From the NCBI GenBank assembly GCA_936432065.2, contig OW386293.2:66605965-66669964 (forward strand): DNA of 64,000 nt. The letters are read 5' to 3'. This DNA comes from Rutpela maculata (lineage: Eukaryota; Arthropoda; Insecta; Coleoptera; Cerambycidae). The notes under the pieces are model-generated. The model saw only the letters and a program-made list of their open reading frames with translations. It had not been told where the DNA came from and did no database searches. Position 1 is the stretch's first letter. Each line of letters opens with the position of its first letter. Position numbers and translations under genes: made by a program. Below, one piece after another: positions 21,795 through 31,855 of the stretch.

Positions 21795-21809
21795 TTTTAT
21801 CTAAAATTA
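21764..21809. repeat. Perfect 21-bp inverted repeat with 4-nt loop in BEL pol
   Basis: Left arm 21764-21784 and right arm 21789-21809 are exact reverse complements with ATGG between them. In sense, the right arm plus one flanking base (about 22 bp) lies between the GLVG and PCTILSKI codons of the pol and changes the frame by one. It is a reverse copy of the sequence just downstream. Confidence 0.93.
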
Positions 21810-23400
21810 GGCCTACTAAGCCTAATGGATCATAAATTTGCGCTATGTCTGACAGAATTTGACGCTTGGATATATATTCTGTTGGTTGAACACATGAAAT
21901 ATGATATCTCAAGATATCTGAATGGTTTATCCATTGAATACCTAGGACCTTTGAAGATTCATTTTTGCCCAAATTTAAAATATTTGTTGAATTATTTGAA
22001 TCATCAAGATTTTCTAGAACATTAATATTATTGGAAATCCATTTTCGAAGAACGAAACCACCTGACTTCAAAATAGAATCAATTTCCAGACAAATTGTAT
22101 TTAATTCTTGTAAATTGTCAGAACCTGTTAACAAATCATCAACATAGAAATCATTTAAAATAATTTGAGATGACATAGGAAATTGAATTTTGTTTTCTAA
22201 ACCTAATTGATTTAAACATCTTATGGCCAAATATGGTGCCGCAGTTGTACCGTAAGTGACCGTGTTTAATTGAAGAATAGAAATGTCATCTTGAGAACTT
22301 TCTCGCCAAATTATTCTTTGTAGTGGTCTGTCATTGGGGTTTATAAGAATTTGCCGATACATTTTTGTGATGTCTGCAGAAACGACAAATGAATGTTTTC
22401 GGAATCGTAACAAAATAGAAAAAATGTCGTTCTGGACTTTTGGACCAACAAATTGTAAGTCATTAAGAGGCCACCCTGATGTAGTTGAACATGATCCATC
22501 AAAGACTACTCTAAATTTGGTGGTCAAACTAGATTCCTTAAATATCCCATGATGAGGTAAATAATAAGAAGTAGAAGTGTCACTGGAAACGTCAGATTTA
22601 TCTAACTTAGACAAATGACCTAATGATTCATATTCATCGATAAATTGTTTGTATTGATATTTGAAATTAGTATCAAATATAAATTTACGTTCCAAAGAAT
22701 AAAATCGTTTAATTGCTATAGCTTTAGAATCGCCAAGTAAATTAATTGGATGTTTCAGTGGATATCTGACAATAAATCGACCTGTTTCATCCCGAACAGT
22801 GGTTTCTTTAAACACATTTTCACATTGTATATTGTCATCAGACAAAATAGGGCAAGAAGAAACTTGTTCAAGTTCCCAAAATCTCTTTAATTGCTCATCT
22901 TCATTGTGGTAAAGAGTTTTAGAAAAATTACAATAAGATGATGACATAGAAATAGGAATATTTCCTGAAATTATCCAACCTAGTTTACTGTTTTTTAGTA
23001 CAGGCATACTTTTACCTAGATTAATCTGGCCCTCAACCAACAGATTCCAAAATAAACCAACACCTATCAACATATCAATCTCCCTAGGTTCTTGAAAATG
23101 AGGATCTGCTAACGGAATATTTTGAGGAATATTCCATACAGAAATATTTAATCTTTGTTGTGGCAATTCACCTGAAATCGTGGGGATGATAAAACATGAA
23201 ATTGAAGCAGTAAAGTTGTTATAATCAGAAAATATTGTAAGATCACGCCTTTTCTTTATATTGGATACAACTTGATTTATGCCAACAATAGCAATATTAG
23301 TGGACAGTAGCGGCAATTTTAATTTGGCAGAAAATTGCTCCGTCAAAAAATTAGATTGTGCACCGCTGTCTAATAGAGCTCTACAAGGATGAAAATTACC
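21769..23400 (-). pseudogene. BEL pol, N-terminal part: protease and RT
   Basis: Open frame from just after the gag TAA to a TAA at 21769-21771; no own start codon is needed if it was once fused to gag (same frame). The protease core RALLDSGAQSNFL (DSG active site) lies near 23350. The RT palm has FRVVFDGSCSTTSGWPLND, VVSADITKMY (first Asp) and NDFYVDDLLTG (catalytic pair, about 400 residues after 23346). IYDPLGLVG closes the domain, after which the frame enters the inverted insertion and stops. Family members have an uninterrupted gag-pol, so the two breaks here are lesions, although the TAA might be read through. Confidence 0.88.
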
Positions 23401-24717
23401 TTAAACATCTTTCACCTTTACCATTACAGTAGACAACATAACTTGGCTATTCAGCAAATTTAAACTTGAACACATGTTAACTTGAGTATTATTACCCGAA
23501 TCTGTCGTCATTGTAGTTGACCTCTCTTGATGTAAAAGAGTGTTATGTTTTCCTTTACATTTTCTACATGAACCAAATTGGCACATATTTTTGTCGTGAC
23601 CAGTTCTTAAACAATTAACACAAAGTTTTAATTTTTGTACTCTTTCCATTCTAATGGGAATATCAAGTTTGCAAAAATTATCACAATTGTAAATTAAATG
23701 GGGGCCTTTACAAAAATTGCATTTAACATTAGTAGTGGAGAAATTTGCATGATAATTGTTTTTTTGTGAAATTGATTTTGAATTTTGAGATTGACCTTGA
23801 TTGCCTATTTGTAAAGTTTCTAAGAGACTGGACTTAGATCTTAAAAATGTGAATAATTCATTCAATGTTGGCAACTCACCTTTTACTTTAAGTGCTTCCC
23901 ACTCCCTAAGAGTAGTTTTATCAATTTTACTCGTTATTATATAAATAATTAGTGTATCCCAATGTTCAGTGGGCTGATTTAAAGTTGCAAGGGCACGTAA
24001 ATGTTTTGATAAATTGTCTATGAGTTGTCGCAATTGAATTGAAGATTCCTTAGAAATTGATTGAAGGTCAAAAATAGATTTTACATGATTATGAATTAAT
24101 AATCTAGTATTATCAAATCTTTGACATAAAAGATCCCAAGCAGTCTTATAACTAGCTGCTGAAAACTCTAAAGAGTGTATTACTCTAGCTGCATCATCTT
24201 TAAGTGATGCTCTCAAGTAATGGAACTTTTGTATCATGCTAATTGACAAATTTGTATGTATCAAAGAATTGAATGTATCTTTAAATTCTAACCAATGGTC
24301 ATATACACCTGTGAAAATTGGTAAATTGATTGTTGGTAACTTAACACCTTTTAAATTGGGTACTAAATTATCTTTAGAATTGTCAGAAACTCTGACAGCA
24401 TCTGAAGAATTTTCAGCGCAAATCAAATATTCTTTTAAAATAGGTAGAACTGTATAATATTTTTCTTCAAATATACCTCTTTCTTTAAATTGTTTGTTAA
24501 GTTGATCTTCATCACATATAGCTTCAATTTCTAATTGAACGTCATTAAATTCCTTTAAAAGGCAAGAATAGTTTTCATATCTAATTTCTAAATCAGAAAA
24601 TTTCGGTTTATTGCTATCATCAAGTTGCTTAATAGATTCTACGTATTTTTCACAGTTAGTTAATTTTTGTTTAATGGATCCTCGTAAACGTATGAGTGAT
24701 TTTAAATTGTCAGACAT
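23401..24717 (-). CDS. gag: BEL Gag (DUF1759-type) with zinc knuckles
   Basis: 438 codons from ATG at 24717 (MSDNLKSLIRLRG). The frame extends 21 codons upstream, but this Met fits the family start. Coiled N-terminal region, then the DUF1759-like capsid core (LPIFTGVYDHWLEFKD, FHYLRASLKDDAARVI, TAWDLLCQRF). C-terminal knuckles: CNFCKGPHLIYNC (C-x2-C-x3-H-x4-C) and CVNCLRTGHDKNMC (C-x2-C-x4-H-x4-C), then CRKCKGKHNTLLH. It forms the particle and binds the RNA genome. It ends at TAA 23401-23403, directly followed in the same frame by the protease. Looks intact as a Gag protein. Confidence 0.88.
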   Translation of the reverse strand: MSDNLKSLIRLRGSIKQKLTNCEKYVESIKQLDDSNKPKFSDLEIRYENYSCLLKEFNDVQLEIEAICDEDQLNKQFKERGIFEEKYYTVLPILKEYLICAENSSDAVRVSDNSKDNLVPNLKGVKLPTINLPIFTGVYDHWLEFKDTFNSLIHTNLSISMIQKFHYLRASLKDDAARVIHSLEFSAASYKTAWDLLCQRFDNTRLLIHNHVKSIFDLQSISKESSIQLRQLIDNLSKHLRALATLNQPTEHWDTLIIYIITSKIDKTTLREWEALKVKGELPTLNELFTFLRSKSSLLETLQIGNQGQSQNSKSISQKNNYHANFSTTNVKCNFCKGPHLIYNCDNFCKLDIPIRMERVQKLKLCVNCLRTGHDKNMCQFGSCRKCKGKHNTLLHQERSTTMTTDSGNNTQVNMCSSLNLLNSQVMLSTVMVKVKDV

Positions 24718-25054
24718 TGTTATTAATATTATAAAATGAAGCAAAACGAGGTACAAATTTTGATGACAAAAAAATGTCAAATTTAATAATTTTTAATTCG
24801 ACGTGTGTCAAAATTTTATTTTAGATATAAATGTACCAAATAAGCTACGACTAAATGCAACACGTACTTAATATGAGCTCAAATAGAATAAAATAGTGAA
24901 ATAGATTGAATAGAACATCAAATAGTAACAGAAAATGCGAGACTGATTGGACTTACTAAATCACTCCTGTGAAATACGTCTCAGCTTCAGTCAAATTGTT
25001 CTTCTTTCTGTGGATAATGAGTCCACGTCGTTTCCAAATTACCTGACTGATTAT
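24718..25054 (-). other. BEL 5' leader
   Basis: The region between primer site and gag start, about 340 bp, AT-rich, with no ORF. It would hold packaging and dimer signals in the RNA, none of which I can identify by eye. Confidence 0.5.
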
Positions 25055-25071
25055 CCGGCTCGAACTGACCA
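25055..25071 (-). promoter_or_regulatory. BEL putative primer binding site
   Basis: On the sense strand TGGTCAGTTCGAGCCGG lies six bases after the 5' LTR. It starts with TGG, as expected for pairing with a tRNA CCA end. I could not assign the tRNA with confidence. Confidence 0.55.
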
Positions 25072-25077
25072 AAATTA

Positions 25078-25232
25078 TGTCTAAATTGTAATTGCAGGTT
25101 ATTTGGAAGAATAGTAAATAGATAAATTGTATTAATTAAAATTGTAACTTCGATTTTATTGTGGACTGTTTTTTTTTATTTTTTATTATATATTATTGTC
25201 ATAGATACAGTTTTTAAACATTTGCATTAACA
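25078..25232 (-). repeat. BEL 5' LTR
   Basis: 155 bp, three substitutions from the 3' LTR (for example GAATAG here, GCATAG there). GATGG follows immediately as the target duplication. It contains the promoter and polyadenylation signals in principle; none was resolved. Confidence 0.92.
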
Positions 25233-25420
25233 GATGGATTACCACAAAGGATTTGGAAATGGAGCCCTGCAAACAGAAGGAAAAGAGGAAGACCAAGAAA
25301 GAGCTGGGAGAAAGAAATAAAGAAGCTATGCAAAAAAGAGGACTAGATGAAGACGGATTTAGAGATAGAACCTCTTGGAGATTGTGATGCGATAGATGGC
25401 AAAATTCAGTGCATACAAGC
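25233..25420 (+). pseudogene. RTE-like LINE ORF2 fragment, right part
   Basis: The frame continues from 19294 once the BEL insertion is passed: GLPQRIWKWSP then RRKRGRPRKSWEKEIKK, the classic basic C-terminal tail of RTE-like LINE proteins, ending WRL and TGA. A short (ATT)n run near 25432-25448 is the likely LINE 3' tail. Confidence 0.78.
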
Positions 25421-25768
25421 CGCTACATATATATTATTATTATTGTTACTATTTCAATAAAAATGATGATTTAAAGGTCTATATAAATTTTCAACTCCAT
25501 TACAATTTTTCCGAGATTGAATGTCTATTCTGACTGGACTACAAGTTAAAGCAAAGGTCTAATACTGTCATAGAAGAACAATACGAGTGTTATATTTAAT
25601 TAGTCTCAACTTTTAGGTTCATTTTATTTTGAATTACTTTGAACCTATGTTGTAATGTTTAATATTATAGTGTCGTTCTAAAAGTATATATCCAATTCAT
25701 TAATTTTATACATTTCAGATAAGACTTTCTTGACACAACTTATCACAGTTCATACTATGCACTTCGTT
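25421..25768. other. AT-rich spacer
   Basis: LINE tail and unassigned AT-rich DNA; no gene seen. Confidence 0.5.
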
Positions 25769-26382
25769 CAAAACGCTGCCTAAGGAATCACTACTTCCAC
25801 ATCCAGATTTCCTATCTAAGTCTCCTACAGCGAAACAAATGTTGATACTATATTTCACTCCATTATGTGGAAATAATTGTTTATATTTTAATAATATATG
25901 TGAAATCCAAAAATCCTTAAAACGTTATGCCACATTGGCAATGGGGGCTGATGCCAAAAGAAATCTGAGGCCACACATTAAATCACAATTTCATTTTATT
26001 ATCCCCTTGCATAATGTTGTGGGGGTGGTAATGGGGATAACACTGGGGGAAGCAGATGCCAACAAAATTTTGAAACCTTGGTTTCTCGTACACTAAATCT
26101 CAATTTTATTATTGACTGGTACTTGCTTGCTTTACCTATTTATTATTATTATTTACCTCAACTTACACCCAACCCTGGGGGATAGAATCAAAATATAATC
26201 TAGTGCCAGATTTTGTTATAATTGTATACCATTCCAGAGTAATCGTGTGCGCAAAAAAAGTGACAGACAGATCGACAGAATTTTTTTTGCTCAAAATTAA
26301 AATCTCGACATTTCTATTGAACAAAAAAAAATTTCAAATTTTTATTTTCTACCGTTACTATACTTTCACGGTGTGGAAGTAA
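25769..26382 (+). repeat. Repeat P, copy 1
   Basis: A member of a dispersed non-coding family seen five times in this window (also 36.6, 40.3, 41.3 and 54.3 kb). One end reads CGCTGCC(T/C)AAGGAATCA followed by CTTCC(A/G)CATCC. The other carries a hairpin of the form ACTTCCAC-N5-GTGGAAGT, degenerate in this copy. Internal landmarks are a C- or G-rich block (CACCCCC/GGGGGTGG-type), TCAAAATATAATCT, a GTGCGCA(C/A)-AAAAA motif and AAAATCTCGACATTTC. No ORF with a domain. Family not recognised. Confidence 0.65.
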
Positions 26383-27598
26383 AATTACTATTTTGTATAT
26401 GAGTTCTCGTTTGAAAATAATATACTTAAATACATAATAGTATCATTTCTTATACCGAATAAAAAAAAATGTTATTATGACCAAAAACCGATCATTTGGA
26501 TCAAGCAAAACCCGCTAAAAAAGCAATTCAATATTGACTTAATTGTTGCTTAAAATATGCTCGGAAATGAATTAACTCTGAAACAAGTCGATAATGATTT
26601 GTAAATATCTTGGATATAGAGATTGATTTTGGTAAATGAAATATACAAAAACATTTTCTTTTTAAATTTCTGAAATTAAAAAAAGATTAGTGAAATCATG
26701 AAAGAAATTATATAAATCGTTGTGAATATAACATTTTTTATGATTTTATAGGAGAGCGATTAAAGTTTAAAAAAGGTATAAACAAGTTAAACAATCTGCT
26801 TTTATGGTCCACGTAGTAAATAGGTACCTTATAAAGTTGCGCCTTGACACACCTACAAAAATATAGTATATGTACAAATCTGGCCCTGAATATTCTAAGC
26901 AATCCAAAAGAAAAAAGGTTACTAATACATTTGGAATTATTTGTTATGTAAATAAGAAAAATAAGAGAATGATTAATAATATTATATAATAAATTTGATC
27001 AACAATGAAAATATTCGAATGTTTATCACCGTTCCAAATATTTAAAAAATGATGTCTAGACTATATTTGTCATTGGACAGTGTCCAACATATGAAAATAA
27101 TTATTCCTCAGTAATATCAACAGTAGGCAAATATGAGTAGGTACCATGAGATGATGACACAGACATTAGAGGTGGGTCCTAAATGAAAATAGACGTACCT
27201 TCCAGCCACCATATGTTCGAGTCTACACAGCAAAGTCGCAAAAATATTTTATCGTCTACAATTCACGTTATTTTATAATTACTATACTTATACGAGACTA
27301 AATTCGTTTTCACACTGTGAGTTTAAAAATTCTGAAAAAATTACTTACCGTCGATAGTATAAAAAACAATAAAGAGTAATGGGGATGTCCCTCTGTATTT
27401 AAAGTTGGATTTACCATTATCTATATTTGGTTTACTTCCAAAATAATCAAAAACAAAAGATTGGTTTAGTTTTTGCATAGTTTAAATTCACCTCCAGTTA
27501 AATAATAAATGAAAAAATTCGCGTTATTTAACAGCCGAAACAGTATCGCCATATTTGTTCATCTCATTGTGATAGTGCAGATAACAATTTCTTCCAAA
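26383..27598. other. AT-rich sequence, no gene seen
   Basis: Nothing recognisable on either strand beyond short AT-rich frames. Confidence 0.55.
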
Positions 27599-27928
27599 AT
27601 GGAAAATAATAATCACTATCATTATTCTCGAAATAAATGAGTCGATATGATATTAATATACGGGAAATGTCACAAAAACGCTATTAATGCAAGTATGATG
27701 TACGCTAATCGTTTTCCTTTAAGGAGGCATCCACCAAGAACTTATTTTAGAAAATTGGAAATAATACTTAGAAAAGAACCAGTTAATCAAAATCACGAAT
27801 TTATCGTCAATGAAGAGTCAGAAATTAACGTATTGGCCTATGTTCAATTTTCTCAATCAGCCTTACTGCGAGAATTAGAAAATGAATGCAACGTGAGCAG
27901 GGAAAGCGCCAGAAAAATATTTAGGTAA
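27599..27928 (+). pseudogene. Mariner-like transposase N-terminal fragment (DUF4817-type helix-turn-helix)
   Basis: From ATG at 27599 the frame reads MENNNHYHYSRNK, a TGA, then VDMILIYGKCHKNAINAS and NRFPLRRHPPRTYFRKLE. The DMxLxYG...A...Y...RFP-R-xPxxxxF pattern is the N-terminal helix-turn-helix of insect mariner-like transposases (DUF4817). It continues to VSRESARKIF and stops at 27926-27928. No catalytic domain follows. It is a truncated remnant with one nonsense codon, and no terminal repeats were seen. Confidence 0.68.
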
Positions 27929-28142
27929 CTCTTTCAGGCACAGAAAATCATGCACAAAAATAGCCTTTGCTGCACGGGATATTTTGTTCTAATTCATCTG
28001 TTTTTTTTTTTTGTTATTGGGGATTGCTAATCAATAAAATATACTTTAGTTGCATTTGTAGAGATTTATTTTTTGTTTTAAGTACATATTTTGGCGTGGT
28101 ACCCATACACATAGTATACATTACATTGTACACAGTATATAC

Positions 28143-28143
28143 A

Positions 28144-28204
<61 letters not shown>
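28143..28204. repeat. (AT)n microsatellite
   Basis: About 60 bp of AT dinucleotides. The Ile-Tyr frames over it are spurious. Confidence 0.95.
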
Positions 28205-28209
<5 letters not shown>

Positions 28210-28766
28210 TTACTAAACGTAATTTCTCTCTGAAGCAACCCTCTATACATCCTCATTTCAAAAATGAGGAAATTGACCAGACCCAACCCAACTTACCTCA
28301 GTCCAAAAGTGGATGATCTCGGAGATACAGGGTGTCCAAAGTTCAATTTGGTTTTAGTTTTTCATAAACAGTTTTTTTAATATTTGTTGTATTGTCACAA
28401 TATTCCGCTAGGGTGTGACAAATTAAAATCTGCCCTCATTTTCATTGTACATTTAGAGGGCGCCACCTGCGGTACTTTGCATACATTTAAAACGAAATAA
28501 CTTTTTTGAGCCACACTGTATTTAACTTTTAAATAAACATTCTTATTCTCCAACGTCTTTTACCTAAGAAGGGCCTGGTAAGAGTTGATTTGAGCAGCCG
28601 TTTTTGAGATATCTGGATTTAAATTTTTGGTTTCAAAAATTATGAAAACAAGTAGATGTACTATTAATTTTATTCTCAAGTAAAAACAGTCAATAAGAGA
28701 TTTATCAACAACAAAAAGTTAATCAAAATTCAATTCTTTTAACAAATGTTCAAAATGACCTCCATT

Positions 28767-29153
28767 TTAGTGTGTACAAAGATTAATACGTCGTAAAAAA
28801 TTAAATTGAACTCTCTGGAGCATTTCGTCATCATTTCTCAAAGCATCAATTCCAGTTTGAATACGTCTCCTTAATTCATTTTCTGAATCTACTGGCCTAG
28901 AATACACAAGGGATTTCAAAGTTCCCCATAAAAAGTAATCCATCGGGGTCCTGTCAGGGGATCGAGCTGGCCAATGTGCGGGTGCATCGTTGCCTCTACC
29001 TAACGATCTATTTGGATACTGTTCGTTTAAATAATTACGTACTTTTATCGTAAAATGTGGAGTAGCATCGTCATGCATAAACCACATTCCTCTTCGAACT
29101 TCCAATGGCAGGGGATCTAATAAATCTGGTAATTCGTTTTGCAGATGTGCCAA
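28767..29153 (-). pseudogene. Mariner-like element 1 transposase, C-terminal part
   Basis: 128 codons: MWFMHDDATPHFTIKVRNYL carries the second catalytic Asp, and WPARSPDRTPMDYFLWG carries the third acidic position as Asp, the usual form in this insect family. The start Met is not real; upstream codons (29154-29399) continue the homology with several stops. The first catalytic Asp region (DESTF-type) is missing, so there is an internal deletion. Inactive. Confidence 0.78.
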
Positions 29154-29399
29154 ATAATTTTCGCCATTTAGTCGAGGTGGTAAAATGACATGACCAATTA
29201 TGAAAGTATCTATGATTCCTGCTCACATATTGATCCTTATCTCATGCTGATAATGGGTTACTTAGTCGCATGAGGATTTTCAACAGCATAGATATACATG
29301 TTTATTGTGAAAACTAGGCGTGATTCAAAATCATGAGGTTAAAGATCTTGTACCCGTTGAATATGAAATGGGTGCAGTTGTTGTTCTCTGGTCACCCTA

Positions 29400-29687
29400 T
29401 TAACAGTATCTTTGCTTACCCCTAGCTCTAAGCCCAATCGTCTGCTGCTGAGTTTTGGATTTTGGAGTTCTTACTGTACGTGCACGACAATAATTAGCAG
29501 AAACAGGCGCAAACACACCCGTTTCACGAATACTTCTTTCAACTGTTGCGAAGGTTTTACGTGTTGGTAAGCGGCGATTCGGAAATCGTTCTCTGTATAC
29601 TCTGCAAGATTTTAAACAATTTCCTTGGCAATATCCAAAAACCAATAACATATCGGCCATTTCTTCGTTGGTATACTGTACGGCCAT
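29400..29687 (-). pseudogene. Mariner-like element 1 transposase, N-terminal part
   Basis: From ATG at 29687: MAVQYTNEEMADMLLVFGYC, then VYRERFPNRRLPTRKTF, the DUF4817 helix-turn-helix that binds the terminal repeats. It ends in a frameshifted tail (PKSKTQQQTIGL); the homologous continuation (LGLELGVSKDTVNRV) is in another frame just beyond. Frameshift plus downstream stops make it inactive. Confidence 0.78.
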
Positions 29688-30202
29688 GATGAAAATAAAT
29701 TTGCAAATTGTTCGACAATTCACCGGCGCTTGCTAATTCACTTTCACGATATTCCAGTACTACTCGCAATTTAAAATGTCATGTCACCATCGCTTCAAAT
29801 TGTGTTCAATTGTATTACAATAATTTAGACCTGGCCATACACGAAATGAATTTTTTAAATCCAGATATCTTAAAAACGGCTACTCAAATCAACTCTTACC
29901 AGGTATACCTTTTTTAGGTAAAAAACGTTGGAGAATAAGAATGTTTATTTAAAAGTTAAATACAGTGTGGCTCAAAAAAGTTATTTCGTTTTAAATGTAT
30001 GCAAAGTACCGCAGGTGGCGCCCTTGTACAATGAAAATGAGGGCAGATTTTAATTTGTCACCCCACAAAACCCCCCTAGCCGAATATTGTGACAATACAA
30101 CAATTATTAAAAAAAGTATTTATGAAAAACTAAAACCAAATTGAACTTTGAACACCCTGTATCTCTGAAATCATCCACTTTTGGACTGAGGTAAGTTGGG
30201 TT

Positions 30203-31277
30203 AGATCGTCATATTTTAGCCTCAGGAAATATTTTTTCCGTACCTTTTAGAGACACCCTGTATATATCTGAGACGTTACGTCATAGCAATTTTTTCGTTG
30301 ATTATAATTTTTTTCATTAATAGATAAATCTTAATAAAAAGGTTTTACGGATATATCGTATGTTTCATACATACGAATTACAATTGCTTTAAATCTTATG
30401 AGATTAGAGTTTAATTTGGTAAGACTTTATGGACTGCATAGGTAAATATATATTGTCGGTGAAAATTATTAATAAGTTGAAGAACACACAAGAAACTGGA
30501 TACACCATGGTATGTTAAATACATTCTCATTTAGAACGGGATAAATGCATGAACAGAGATAGACCTGAACCAAGAAATGCGAAACATCACAGACAAGGAC
30601 AAATATGCAGACGAATGTGAAGGACACGATGCTTTCTTATAGAGTACAGTAGATGCAATATGCAGCCGCTGACTGTGAGTCGGACAATACCAAGCATTAA
30701 TCCACAAAATATATTTGTTATCAGACGATTTTGATCCACAGCTTCTTTCGAGTACTAGAAAATTTTGAGGTATGATGCGGATAAGAACCTGCCACACTTT
30801 TTTATTTAATTTAGAATTGCCCCATTTTTTTTACTTGTTGCTTCAAACTGGGCATACAGGTAAAGACAACCTAAACAACTTTAAAACGTCGAAGAATCAA
30901 TCAAAACAATTACTTTTCTAGCTAATAACAGTTAAATATTGAATTGACTAAATGATAGAATTCCTATTAAAATAACTTTCAAAATTGAGTTCAAAATGTA
31001 CTTACTCAGGTATCAAATTATTTATAGCGGCTGGTTGCTTACTTACCTAAAACAAAATAGATATTATTAGTGTTTATTTTATCGATGAACTGATAAATAT
31101 TTCAATTTTGAAGTTATTAACTATGTAAATGTGAATATTTAAAGGAATACAAAAGAAAATAGTAAATACTTAAGTATATGATTAATAAATGTTAAATCAT
31201 GTGTCATCTCTAGTTTTCAAAAATTTACAAATCAGAGATCCATCAATTGATAACTGGAATTGCCAAATGATCGATAA
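30203..31277. other. AT-rich sequence with one dispersed repeat segment
   Basis: No gene recognised; an 88-codon minus frame at 30531-30797 has no domain. The segment about 30840-30960 (AAAACAATTACTTTTCTAGC then ATTGAATT) is a diverged copy of the repeat pair at 43147-43505. Confidence 0.5.
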
Positions 31278-31855
31278 CAGAGGCCCACAAAAAAAAAAGT
31301 TGTCCGCGCCGGGGTACTGACCATACCTATCCCTTGTATTTTGTGCCGCTGAACACGAATCTGACCTTAGTTTTTCCCCTATACGTCAGGTTTTTTTTAA
31401 CAGCAAATAAATATATAAATATCACGATTCAACACGACTTTTTTGCTGTTAAAAAAAACCGGACGTGTAGGAGAAAAACTCAGGTCAGATTCGTGTTCAG
31501 CGGCTCAAAATACAAGGGATAGGCGTGGTCAGTACCCCCGCGCAGACCACTTTTTTTGGTTGCCACTGTGCCACAATCCCACAAAAAAAAGTCATCTGCG
31601 CGGGGGGGTACTGACCACATCTATCCCTTGTATTTTAAGCCGCTGAACACGAATCTGATCTTAGTTTTTCACCAGCACGTCAGGTTTTTCTTTTAATAGC
31701 AAATAAATATATAAATATTAGACTTTTTTGCTTAAAAAAAAACCTGATGTATAGGGGAAAAACTAAGGTCAGATTGATGTTCAGCGGGTCAAAATACAAG
31801 GGATAGGTATGGTCAATACCGCGGCACAGACAACTTTTTTTTTTGTGGGCCTCTG
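31278..31855. mobile_element. Tandem dimer of a palindromic MITE, TAA duplication
   Basis: Ends CAGAGGCCCACAAAAAAAA and its inverse TTTTTTTTGTGGGCCTCTG, flanked by TAA at 31275-31277 and 31856-31858, as expected for PIF/Harbinger-type elements. Inside are two successive hairpins of about 280 bp, meeting near 31560-31580. Each arm carries CTATCCCTTGTATTTT, CGCTGAACACGAATCTGA and AAAAAACC(T/G)GA blocks, four copies in alternating orientation. Non-coding. Confidence 0.75.

Larger units (their letters stand above)
19295..25232 (-). mobile_element. BEL/Pao LTR retrotransposon, 5.9 kb
   Basis: Minus-strand element bounded by 155-bp LTRs (19295-19449 and 25078-25232), with a perfect 5-bp target duplication GATGG (19290-19294 and 25233-25237). 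The order in sense is LTR, PBS, Gag with zinc knuckles, protease (DSG), RT (YVDD), RNase H, HHCC and DDE integrase, PPT, LTR. The LTRs differ at 3 positions of 155, so the insertion is fairly young. Two lesions prevent a single gag-pol: an in-frame TAA at 23401-23403 and a 22-bp inverted insertion near 21789-21810. It sits inside an RTE-like LINE 3' end. Confidence 0.93.
28285..30202 (-). mobile_element. Mariner-like element 1 with long inverted repeats
   Basis: Inverted repeats of about 340 bp (28285-28620 and 29857-30202) bracket a broken transposase gene. The repeats contain TA-CAGGGTGTCCAAAGTTC at 28326 and its inverse ending CCCTG-TA at 30161. If CAGGG/TA marks the true ends, as in the elements at 3035 and 5965, the transposon is 28328-30159 and the outer 43 bp on each side (AACCCAACTTACC...) belong to the target. 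The gene is on the minus strand in two pieces, with the middle deleted. Confidence 0.75.
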
